DNA from: Lepraria neglecta
Lineage: Eukaryota > Ascomycota > Lecanoromycetes > Lecanorales > Stereocaulaceae
DNA: 64,000 nt
Assembly (NCBI GenBank): GCA_033220425.1
Contig: CM065653.1
Location: 2,170,001 to 2,234,000, forward strand
Reading direction: 5' to 3'
Shown here: positions 34,787 through 44,698 of the stretch, piece after piece
How positions within the stretch are numbered: the stretch's first letter is position 1
Layout of the letters: each line of letters begins with the position of its first letter
Position numbers and translations under genes: made by a program
Notes under the pieces: model-generated
What the model was told of the DNA's origin: nothing
Database searches by the model: none
The model's input: the letters and a program-made list of their open reading frames with translations, nothing else

Positions 34787-36283
34787 GGCGTATGGGAACG
34801 TTTTGCTCGTGTAGGATATAGAAAGTGCGAAAATAGCGTTGACTTGAAAGAATAAATGGAAGATTTCATTCCTATTAGGGGTTGCTTTGGTTTTGGCTTT
34901 CCATGAAAGCGTAAGAATAGGGCAAGTCGCAAGCTTGTGAATAAAGCCTTGACCAGTCATTGTGTTTCTAGAACGGATGTGCTCCTTCATGGTTATGAGA
35001 GGTGAATTAACTCAGCCTGACGCAATATGGCTGGTGGATAGCCGAGCCGCACCATAGACCAGCGCTCATAGCCGAGCATGTCCTCAGCTGTGGCCTTTCT
35101 AAGGAGACTGCAACGCAACACCGGCTTCTACGCCAAGCGGTCTCTCTTAGTGAGCCCAGCGGCGAGTGCTCAGCTTCAGCCAAACCTTTATTCTATGATC
35201 GAAAGTTTGTCTCTAATGGCATCGTGTGAAGAGTTCCGAGAAAGAGAAACAACAATCTGCCAGAGTGAACCGAGGAGAGCATTCCCTAAGGAAATGGCTC
35301 GAGACCCTGAGTTTGAGCTAGTAACAGCTAGACCATTATGATTGGTTGCGTGGATACGTTATCGAAGACGATATGCCAATTTCACAGTGGGCAGGAAAGC
35401 CCTGTTGCTTCACATCAGTAGCAAGGCACTCGCCGAAAAAAGCGCTCGAAGCTCGAACGAGTTGATTCGGGGCAGCTACCCTGTGACTCGGCACTCTGAG
35501 CTCATTGATTCGGCCTTTTGGAAGGCCTCCCGCTCAAATATTCCAGTCGTAGCTTGGCATGAGCTTTGAATTAAGCCAACAATTCAGCCTTTTGGGCTCC
35601 TACAGAGCCTGGATCAGACAGGAATCTAACCAGACACCCTTCAAGTGCGACGGTATCATGAATGAGAAGCGTAAAGTTAGACAAATGTCAGCTTGGTTCC
35701 TTCGCAGTACGATAATTTCAGTAGCTGAGGGACCCTGACAGTACTGAGGGACGCTCCCAAAGAGACTGCCGCGAGCCAACTTGGAAGCTCGAAGATCAGG
35801 AGGTTGCCACTAAAAGCCATCTAGAACAACTTTCGTTGGGATTGAAAACGGTTTTCAGGTTATAAGAGCTGCACAACCCAAGATCTAGGCCCTCCAGATA
35901 TCTTCATGAAGTCTTTGACAGTGGTGAGAGCGGAGCGATGACGGTACCATGTTTAGTATTGGATCCAACATGCGCGACACGGCGTTGACAGTAAAATGGA
36001 CAGGATTCTAGACTTAGGGTTACTCGCTATTGTTGATCTGAGAAATGTGCGCGGAAGTGGGGCTTTTAACCGGAGTCAGGACGAGAAGTCCGGCCAGTAG
36101 CCCTCATAAAGCGTTGGTTTAGACCGACGTGAAGTAGCAGAAAGGGCATTTTAATGGGAAATAGAATCAAGGATGGTCAAAGTTTCTACTTTCCTTATCT
36201 GATAATGAGCCAAACGAAGGGCAACTAGCCTCGAAAACAACGCATTCCCGACTCAAAAACCCCCCAAAAAGATCCAAACCTCT
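34787..36283. other. Intergenic; two adjoining unsupported frames
   Basis: Two consecutive plus-strand open frames (35078-35341 and 35342-35569) show no domain, signal peptide or splice pattern. A short hairpin-bearing repeat at about 35573-35632 resembles one at 5073. Nothing else is recognised. Confidence 0.4.
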
Positions 36284-37303
36284 TCAATCCTGAGCACTAT
36301 TGCCCGGATACTGCGGTCCCAAACCGCGACCAGGCGCCATCCCCATGGGCTGATTCCGAGCCATTGCAAGAAAAGCCGGGCCAAATAGCGAGGGCAGGTT
36401 TAGGTTTTCCGGTTTCGGAACAAGCGGTGGTTCTGCGTATTCTTCGCCCGGGTGTTCGATCTCCCACAGTCGTATATAAAGGCGTTGTTGGGATTTGCGT
36501 AGCGCCTCTCTGGCACGTTGGCTCATCTGCACCAGTTTCCAATATTGGATCGATTCTCCGGCAATAACAGAGAGGTCAGGAGGCGGGCTGTTCTGCACAT
36601 CCTTCCACAACTCCATAGCGTCGGCTAGGAACTTCTTCCTTTTGATTTCCGAGAGGCCACATACATATAGTATATCGCCTGGTGTGGCATGCTGGAGCGA
36701 CTGCAGTTGGTTCGGCTGCAGGCTTTGTTGGGCAATCGCGTTATCCTTGTCAAGGAGTGCGTTATCAATACACGCCCTGGCTTCCATCATGATAAATTGC
36801 ACCTTATTTCGTAGACCCGTCCATTTCCTGAGGAAATCGTTCAAGGTATCGGTATACGCGGTGTCGATATCATTGGTCTTAAAGTCGTACTGTAGGCGAT
36901 GGGCATCTTCCTGGATATCGTTGAGGTTGGCGTCCACGGTGGATCTGGTGACCAAAAGGATTTTTAGCCAGTGTTCGAAGAGGAACTCGTGGGCAATGCG
37001 CTTCATCGGGCCCGAGACATTGGAACAATTCTCCACATTGCCAACAACGGTTTCCAAGAATTTCACGTCGAATAGAGTGCAGAGAAGCTGAGCATACAGC
37101 TTTTCAAGAGCCGGATGACCGCACTTAAGCTCTACTACTGCTCGGGATATGTCCATTGATAGTGTACCGATGGGCGGGGTCGTGGCCATTCCAACCTGCT
37201 CTGACATTGTCTGGCGGACCTGGGAATCTGCGTCTGCATGGGGATTGTTCGCAGATTGTGTATCGGCGGGTGGGTTCGTAGCCATGATTTCCTGCCCTTG
37301 CAA
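36284..37303 (-). CDS. Hypothetical protein, 339 residues
   Basis: A single long exon starting MQGQEIMATNPPADTQ. I recognise no family. The first 50 residues are low-complexity and contain two similar blocks, MATNPPADTQSANN and MATTPPIGTLSMD. The middle (about 60-270) is predicted mostly helical, with no signal peptide or membrane segment, and includes CGHPALEKLYAQLLCTLFD and a Gln-rich stretch QQSLQPNQLQSLQH. The C-terminus is Pro/Gly/Met-rich (AMARNQPMGMAPGRGLG). The absence of long frames in other phases and the uniform composition support real coding. A second ATG seven codons in could also be the start. Cytosolic location is inferred. The stop lies about 270 bases from no other recognised gene on the right side, where the ferric-reductase-like gene ends. 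Confidence 0.7.
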   Translation of the reverse strand: MQGQEIMATNPPADTQSANNPHADADSQVRQTMSEQVGMATTPPIGTLSMDISRAVVELKCGHPALEKLYAQLLCTLFDVKFLETVVGNVENCSNVSGPMKRIAHEFLFEHWLKILLVTRSTVDANLNDIQEDAHRLQYDFKTNDIDTAYTDTLNDFLRKWTGLRNKVQFIMMEARACIDNALLDKDNAIAQQSLQPNQLQSLQHATPGDILYVCGLSEIKRKKFLADAMELWKDVQNSPPPDLSVIAGESIQYWKLVQMSQRAREALRKSQQRLYIRLWEIEHPGEEYAEPPLVPKPENLNLPSLFGPAFLAMARNQPMGMAPGRGLGPQYPGNSAQD

Positions 37304-37574
37304 GGTTCGGCAACCGCTAGAGATGAAAAAGCTCTACTCTAATTCCCTACACGAAGTGTAAATGAAGGGATGTTCCCTCTCGCTCTGAGCAATGCGTGGA
37401 TGAGATAAGTAGAGATGTGCGCTGTTCGTGAGGGCAATTCGGACAACGAATGGCCGTTTGAGCGGAGCTTAACCCCCTAGAGCGGTGTGTTCAAGGGAAA
37501 GAGCCCCTCTTCATCTCGCACTTTCCACGGGCGAAAGCCCAAAAACTTTACGGCGCGGCAGGTCTCATTCCAGC

Positions 37575-39515
37575 TCACCAACCAAACTTCTCAATCTCAA
37601 CAGAAACATTCCTTCCCTGCTCAATCAGTGAAGCACAGCTATTCCTAACAGTACGATTCATGCCATCTGGACCGGAAGCCACGACCCCGATCTTGCTCCG
37701 CTCGTCGAAGCATGCAATCCAATCTCCAACAATACGCTCCAAGTCAGGATGTCCGCATGCAGCCGTTGGTGGTGGGATGACTAGCACTACTCCCCTATCT
37801 TCCAGCTCCTTCAACTTCTCATTACCAAGCCAAGAGAGATGTGATTGCTCCCTGACTATCCATACAAACATCACTCTCTTCTTGTTAGTCGTCTTAGCAC
37901 CATCTTCCGGATCCTTACTGCCCTCAGTCTCAAGTATCGACCAAACCAAAGGCCAAGCAACAGCAACCCCACTGCCTCCAGCCACAATAACAGTATGATC
38001 CGAATCCCGAAGCATCTGCACAGCAGACTGAGAGCCATAGGGCCCATCAAGCCTTACAGCAACTGAGTCATGGGCCTTAGCATAGCGAACCAGATCGCCG
38101 GAAAAGCCGTCCTGAGCTCGGATAATGAGCTCTAGACTCGCTTCCTGATCTCCTGCAGAAGACGCTGGAGAAGCGATAGTGAAGGGGTGTGCTTGAATGA
38201 TGTGCTTCCGAGCGAGCGAAGGGACGGTCAGGAAAATGTGTTCGGTTGTCTTCCAGCCTTTCGTGACATCTTGTTTGCCGAATAACGTGCGTAGTAGATT
38301 GCGATGAGTGACCAAGGGTAACGTCGCATGGAGGATGACGGTCTTCTTATCTTTCTGAATGTCCAGCGAAGCTCGCAATGTTGTGAGCTTGGAAGACATC
38401 CGGTATGCGAGCCTGTCGATCAGGAAAATTGCCAAAGCGACACCAACGTACATTCGGCTGCGAGGGTGATGGAACCAGACCAGCACCAAAGCCACGACCT
38501 GCAAGACGACGTGTGATGCGAGGAATAGCTCATACCAGCGTTGCCGAAAGCTTCCAAGTGATGTAAGATAGATCAGCTCGTAAGCAACAAAGGCACCAAT
38601 ACCCAATAGAATCATCTTGATAAGCAGGAAATGAACCAGTGTAATTCCCGCATATCTCAAAAGCGTATACCAAACCCCCATCATCCCCACCGAATGCAAA
38701 AGAGCAAGTAGACACATTATCTCCCCAAGCCTACGATGGATAATATTGAGTGACTCGTACGAGTACCCGGTCAAGACTTTGATAGGCTGGTTCTTCGCAG
38801 CGAAGAGGTAGAGCAGAGGTAGATTGGCGACAAAGAGGATGGACGCCCGGTCTGCGGAGACGAAGAGCATTGATAGAGTGAGAGGTGTCTTGAAGAATAG
38901 GTAGAAGATCTGGAGCCCAAGAAAGGCGATGATTGCTAGAGATGAGCCATTCGAGGGGAGAGTTTTGTTGATTATGGGGATGGGGCGGGGCTGGTAGGTG
39001 AGGCAGGCTTTGATTTTGCTTGCAAGGAGACGGCGTCGTGTACTGGGTTTCATGGGCTGAGTCTTGAGCAGTAATGGTGTTTGCTCATCTTGTTCTTCCT
39101 CCAAGGCTATGTGACGTGGGTTAGCGTCCTCTTCGAGCGTGCTACTCGATGACGAGCTCCCTAAACTCCCAATATCAACGGCTACAGCTCCTTTCCCTTC
39201 CAACAGACTCCTAGCTGGGCTTTTTCTCTGCTCCTGGCCCTTCTTGCTGTATTGTCTCCGCCTCCTCCTCCATGCCCTCAATCGCCCTCCCCAATGTATG
39301 ACCGTGAACACCAAAAGCAGTCCAATCAAAACCAGTTGATAGCTCAAGATAAATCTCATGTTGAAATGGATGCCATCAATGATTGGCTTGAATCTCTTGC
39401 TGTCCTCCGGTGAGAACTCCTCCATCGCGTGTAGCGGGACATTCTTGAGGGATGGCGCCTTGAGAGCCTGGCACAGTACAGGCATGAACTCGGAAGGCAG
39501 AGCTGAGGACTCCAT
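37575..39515 (-). CDS. Ferric reductase-like transmembrane oxidoreductase
   Basis: An intronless frame of 646 residues. After a first membrane segment (FILSYQLVLIGLLLVFTVIHW) comes a Ser/Arg-rich loop of about 100 residues. The ferric-reductase membrane core follows with about six helices and His pairs in NIIHRRLGEIMCLLALLHS and ASHVVLQVVALVLVWFHH, which should bind two hemes. The FAD-binding motif is HPFTIAS, the NADPH-binding glycine motif is VIVAGGSGVAVAWPL, and the C-terminal signature is VASGPDGMNRTVR with SVEIEKFGW at the end. The predicted role is electron transfer from NADPH through FAD and heme to extracellular ferric iron, or a related metal or oxygen acceptor, at the plasma membrane. 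Length agrees with fungal FRE proteins. No iron-uptake partner lies beside it. Confidence 0.88.
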   Translation of the reverse strand: MESSALPSEFMPVLCQALKAPSLKNVPLHAMEEFSPEDSKRFKPIIDGIHFNMRFILSYQLVLIGLLLVFTVIHWGGRLRAWRRRRRQYSKKGQEQRKSPARSLLEGKGAVAVDIGSLGSSSSSSTLEEDANPRHIALEEEQDEQTPLLLKTQPMKPSTRRRLLASKIKACLTYQPRPIPIINKTLPSNGSSLAIIAFLGLQIFYLFFKTPLTLSMLFVSADRASILFVANLPLLYLFAAKNQPIKVLTGYSYESLNIIHRRLGEIMCLLALLHSVGMMGVWYTLLRYAGITLVHFLLIKMILLGIGAFVAYELIYLTSLGSFRQRWYELFLASHVVLQVVALVLVWFHHPRSRMYVGVALAIFLIDRLAYRMSSKLTTLRASLDIQKDKKTVILHATLPLVTHRNLLRTLFGKQDVTKGWKTTEHIFLTVPSLARKHIIQAHPFTIASPASSAGDQEASLELIIRAQDGFSGDLVRYAKAHDSVAVRLDGPYGSQSAVQMLRDSDHTVIVAGGSGVAVAWPLVWSILETEGSKDPEDGAKTTNKKRVMFVWIVREQSHLSWLGNEKLKELEDRGVVLVIPPPTAACGHPDLERIVGDWIACFDERSKIGVVASGPDGMNRTVRNSCASLIEQGRNVSVEIEKFGW

Positions 39516-39830
39516 GATGACAGACCCTCACTGCCCCAGTGGCTTTCTGTGGTTGGAGATTGGAGAGGTGGAGCAGTGGAGGTGTACAGAGTCGTGACGG
39601 CATTGATAGCGATAGTGAAATTTCACCTTTGCTACCCGGATTTCGGACGAACCAAAATCTCACTGTAGCGGTAAGCGGCAAACAGCCAGAACCATGGCTC
39701 TCGCATCTTTTCGGATCGAAACCATAGTAGTCTGAACATTGCTGCTTACATAAATAAACGATGTAATAACCAACATGATTCGACTCCGCACACATCCGAA
39801 TATTTATCTCAAAAATCCTTCCAAAATCTC

Positions 39831-42238
39831 TTACCAACTCTCCCACTTCTGCCCACCCATAGCCACCAACCGATTAAACAACTCCTCTCTCAGCCTCACA
39901 GCGGTAACTTTATAGGTATCGCCATACTTGTCGACGATCTCCAGCCCATCGGCAACCGTCTTGCCTGTAGCCCACCCAACCACAATCTTCGCCTTCCAGC
40001 CCAGCCCTCCAATCTTCTTCAACTCCCTAATTTCCTGAATCGGGATGCTGAATTTCGCACTTGCGTTTTCAGGTTCAAGACCAGTGCCATCACTTGATTT
40101 GTTGGAGAAAGAAACAGTAGGAACGTCGACGTTCGTGCTGATGTAGATCCAGCCTTTCGAGCCTTTGTAGCGGCCTTTGAAATCGACCGGGCCGGAGAAC
40201 TCTGGGTCGTTGTTTTTGGGGAGGACGCCCAGGTGGTCTTTGGCGTGTTGAGAGCCGATCTTGGCACGCGCTTTGTCAATGCCAAACTTCGTCTCGACGC
40301 CAGTCTTGGTTGTGCCTTTGAAGAAGCCAAGGATGTGCTCGCCATGTTTGTGTTTCGGCTTTTCGGTCTTCTCTGCATGCTCCTCGGCAGCCTTTTCGGC
40401 AGGGTCCTTGTGAATGGCTTCGTGGATCTCCTCGTGTGACGCGTCCAGAGTCAGGTCGTCTCCGTTCAGAGAGGCAGGCTTCGACGGAGGAGGTTGGTCG
40501 GAGCGAGGAGGTGGAGGTAGGGGGGCCTTGTTCGCTTCGCCAATACGGAGGAGGGTGACCGTGAGCTGAGCGTTTGTAGGGATACCTTTGAGTATGGAGC
40601 TGGAAGATGTTAGCCAAATGTCCGAATTGCGAGTGGACTTCAACGTACTTCCTGAGTTCCAAGTATTTCTGCCAATTGGGAACCTTCTTGTTCAAAAAGT
40701 CAAGGCCACGCCAGATGAGCGGGTCACCGAAGAAACCGAAGCCAACTCCAGCGTAAGTTGCCTTCATAAACATAGCCGAGCTAGTCAACAAGCCAACGGC
40801 AAGCACTGGGACAAGGGCGCCTGCCAACTTAAGACGAGGCGCTTCCTGGGGGAATGGAGGCGTCGGTGATAGAGCGCTAAGAACACGATCAGTGTTGCAC
40901 TTGTAATCTTTAACGAAGGCTGACACACTTTGCGAAACGCTCCCAGCCGTCTGCAATGTCGCCAATGACATGCATAATGGGCCTCATCTTAAGCCACATC
41001 GCCTGCTCCATTGGCTGCTTGGTCTTATCGTGCTTCGCGTTCGGAGTGCCCCCTTGTGCAGATTGCTTTGCCGCAGCAGCGTCAGAAGCCATGTTCGTCG
41101 GATCAGGGACTGATTCATTCAGAGGGTCTGAGTCGGGGTCCGCCTGTTCGTGTTTGCCGGCCGCACTGCTAAGAGCGATAGAGCCAATGCCAGAGACAAA
41201 GTTATGGGCTTCCTGCTCAACTGCCTCTCCCTTGTGTTTCTCCGGTGCTCCCGTTGCGCTATCATGGCTTCCTAGAATACCAGCTTGAGGAGTCTGAACA
41301 CTGCCAGTCTTCGAAGATACCAGGGCGAGAGGCGCAGGAGGGAAGAGGATTGGACGAGCAGGTGGGTATGCGATAAGAACAATGAAGGTCGTGACGACTA
41401 AAGGGACGATGAAATTAAAGATCCATGCAATGAAGTATGCCTGGCAAAGTAATCAGTACGTAGTCTCAGCAGTCGAATGCAAGTTCTGACTGACCGCGCA
41501 GAAACATGCAGTTCTCCTAGGTTCTCGCCACGACCTCAGACGAGCAACGTGCTTTCCAAAGCCCATCACCCCTATGATGACGGTCATATAGAGCCTCTCG
41601 ATATTACTCCTCAGTTTATCGGGCGAGAACTCATCCTCGTCCACAATATTGAGATCCAGCCCTCCAAGCATAGGGTGATTTGTCGCTTTGACATGATACA
41701 TCTGCTTATTGAATCGTCGCACAAGGGTCCAAAGCTCCTCGTTCGGCAGGCCTCCCACCAATGGTGTAGGAACATCTTTGGGGTGGTCATTCCAGCCCAT
41801 ATCTCTGACTTCGCCCTCTTCATGGTCCTTCTGCACAGCACCTATGTAGTCATGATCAGCGCTGGCGGCGAGGGCATGGCTTTCGCTGGGGGCATTCGAA
41901 CCGGAAGCACTCGATGTGGGCGTGACCATGGTAGAAGCGACGCTGTTGGATTGAGTGCTTGTTGCAGATTCTTTCGTCTCCATGATGGGTACCGCGCCTG
42001 GTGTATGGTTTTGTTGATGCTGAGGATCTTTCAGGTCTGAGTCCGGGATTGGACCGCCGTCCTTGAATACATAGCCTGGCATGGGCATGGTGGCGGTAAT
42101 GTCTCTGTGACCTGTGGATTGAATTGTTGAGACCCAGTCCTGGACGGTATTTGGAATTTGACCTAACTTGGCACCAGAACGGAGTGGCGTTACGTCATCG
42201 GCTTTTGATAGGGCTGAAGCCCCAGATAGGATTAGCGT
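39831..42238 (-). CDS. DUF3292-like membrane protein, start exon unresolved
   Basis: Four exons join in phase: 42238-41495, 41440-40929, 40876-40649 and 40599-39831, with introns of 54, 52 and 49 bases (donors GTCAGT, GTGTGT, GTACGT), giving 750 residues. An upstream first exon is missing; the acceptor at 42239-42240 (TTTAG) shows that one exists, and an ATG at about 42391 is only one candidate. The signature MPMPGYVFKDGGPIPDSDL matches the fungal DUF3292 family. Two membrane regions are seen: YFIAWIFNFIVPLVVTTFIV, and LKLAGALVPVLAVGLLTSSA with following hydrophobic stretches. The final 170 residues (FKGRYKGSKGWIYIST to KKIGGLGWKAKIVVGW) have a PH/GRAM-like look. Localisation at an internal membrane or contact site is inference. 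Function is unknown. Confidence 0.72.
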
Positions 42239-43122
42239 CTAAACACAGGCACGCGAGTTGTGAGGGCTGCTCGCGGTCTATCAACAAATCATAATAACAC
42301 AGCTCTTTGGATGATTGGAGGATTTTGCAACGTTAGTATAAGTCAGGAAAGATGTCTGGCTCAGTGGGCTTCACAGGCCTCCTATATGCCATGTCTAGAC
42401 AAAGGAACAGCTAGGTGCTCGCCAGACTCGGCTTCCAACAGAAGTTAGCCAACAATTCTTTATCAGGTCGCCATGCTGCAGGCCATGGAAGAGCCAAATT
42501 AAGCAGGGTTACGGATTGGTCAGATCAGGGTCCGACTGGGAAGAAGCTGAGAGGATTCTTGGCGCCGGTGGCTGGCCAGCTTCGTGTGATGAGTGGAACA
42601 TCCCGAAATCTACCCAGGACCTTTCAAGGATAGTAATTTCGCCAGCACTCTTGATCTAATGCCACCGAGGCAACATTTGATGTTCTGCAACCAAAAATGC
42701 CGACGTGTACACACGCATCGTTGATAAGAATCAATTGAAGTTCAACATCTTGTTCTATCACTCTAAGTTATTCTTTACTCTGTTCCAAAATCAATAATAA
42801 TTCGGATTATTATATAGAGGCTCAAACTAGTTATAATCGTGATGCGCGGACGTCGGCCTCGTGATCATGTCCAAAAGCCACGCAATGTCTCCGCGCCATA
42901 ATTTCGGCAGCGCCCCATCAGAGTGAGTCATTCATAGGCTGAAAGGTCCTCCCATATTGTGAGGCTCAGGCGACCGCCATGGTTTAAAATGGCCTCTGCC
43001 GCCGCTTTGGGCCGCCTCTCTACAGGTCAACCCACCTCTTGCTCAGACATCTCACATAGCAGCCAGAAACATCTCATAGCCTTTCGGTGCCACCACAAGA
43101 TCTTTAGCGTTTATCCCTCAGA
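42239..43122. other. Shared upstream region
   Basis: Lies between the divergent DUF3292-like gene and the membrane protein at 43123. It must contain the missing first exon of the former. No other feature recognised. Confidence 0.45.
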
Positions 43123-44476
43123 ATGTTGCTGAATTTTGACCCAGCACGGGTCCGCCTCATCCTGCGAATCTACAACGTCGCTTTCATTGTCTTCGCCGTG
43201 ATAGACAACCAATGCGTCATGTACTCCGCCAAGCTTCAAATCTTAAGGAACAAAAGCGTGAACATAACAAAAATGACCGGCTGGCTAGGATCTTTCGAAC
43301 CCTTCCTAGTTCTGCTATCAATGCGCAGACTTCCAGCCGGTTGGCTAGGTGGCCTCATGATCATATCCGTCGCGCTATCCTACGTCAGCGACATCGCAGT
43401 CAGCGCACTTGTCAAGCCCGTCAGGGTCTCAGCTCGATGTCCATTTGAGACCGGACTTGTTGTGGAAGCCCCTACACCGTGGTTTCCAATGCTCAACTCT
43501 CCAGCATCGCTAATGGAGGGCCAATAGGAATCTACTCGAAAATCAATGAGGATGGCGACTTCCAAGCACAACCCGAAGATATGGCTGGAAATTGGATTTG
43601 CGATGACTTGGATCAAGATCAGGTGTATCAGCTCGGCACTAGCCAAGACGACATCATACAAGATTTGATAAGCAAAGGCCTATTATTCAACACAACCCCA
43701 ATCTCCAGATATTCTGCTGACAACGGCTCATATAACCACTTCGTCATCCTAACCAGCTCGGAAGTAGACGGCGCACTGCAACCGTTCGAAGTAGGAGCCT
43801 CAGTTCAACTCGGAGCACTATTCTCAGACACAAAGACCATGAAAAGCTTCACCTGCAGCATGGACGCTCCAACAATGGACTGGGTCCTCGATAACCTATC
43901 AAGCCAATCCACGCTCTCGGAATGGATCCTTACATTCCAAGGCAGCATGTATAACGGGACTGGCACGCCGGCTGCTCCAGACGTGGGAACAAGACTTGAA
44001 TGGGTCTTGAATTCAATGGTCATGATCGGTGCCGGTGGCAACTACCTCTTAAGCGTGGCTCCTCCCGGAAGCACGCAAGGATGTCTAGCTCAACGAGCAA
44101 TTATACCGAACGCGGTTCTCGCAATCTTTGGCATCGTTACGTCCATACTCGTCATGCTCCCCCTATATCTGGCTGTCTTGCTGTTGCAATATTTTCCGTT
44201 CTCGTCCTCGCAGCGGAGGATCTCAAGGTTGCGCCTAATGGCCTTGTAGATTGGATGGCCCAAGCAGCCCGCGCAAGCCTGGGTGGGAATGAGAACGATG
44301 CTTATGAGGAAGTCGAATCAACTCATCTTAAGCAGTGGGAATATGGACTTCGTGGCGCTCAAGGTCGGCCAAGGCTGTTCAGAAAGGGGGACAAAACCTT
44401 CGCGCATCTCACGGGTGGTGGCGCAGATCAGTCTATTGGGCTTATGGACGTGGGAGACAGGAGGGTACCGGCCTGA
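43123..44476 (+). CDS. Multi-pass membrane protein with two frame breaks
   Basis: The frame from the ATG at 43123 begins MLLNFDPARVRLILRIYNVA and has hydrophobic segments including WLGSFEPFLVLLSMRRLPAG and WLGGLMIISVALSYVSDIAV. At about 43465 the coding signal moves to another phase (VVSNAQLSSIANGGPIGIYS, then DGDFQAQPEDMAGNWICDD), and at about 44235 it moves again (PNGLVDWMAQAARASLGG, ending DRRVPA at 44476). Both changes fall at short C runs, and a one-base difference would account for each. The central 200 residues form an extracellular Cys-containing domain with N-glycosylation sites (NGS, NGT). The last helix is NAVLAIFGIVTSILVMLPLY. I recognise it as a fungal plasma-membrane-type glycoprotein of unknown role. 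It converges on surface-protein paralog B. Either a recent pseudogene or assembly indels. Confidence 0.55.
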
Positions 44477-44698
44477 TGGGAAGTTGAGACGAAATGGGGT
44501 GGTCCGTCAATTCTGATTATTTTAATCGTTTTTGGCGTGAGATATTATGACAGCGTCAAATGCTAATCCTTGGGTCTCTCGCTCTATTCCATCACTCAAT
44601 CTAAAAGTTAAAGTGGGTAGCCTAAAAGCTCATATCCTCAATGCTCCCTTCCTTTCCTGTGGAAAGAATGTCTGCTCTTAGTTCCCAAGGTCTTAATT

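Noticed and set aside
36495-37091. 198-codon plus-strand frame
   Set aside because: Antisense shadow of the 339-residue protein.
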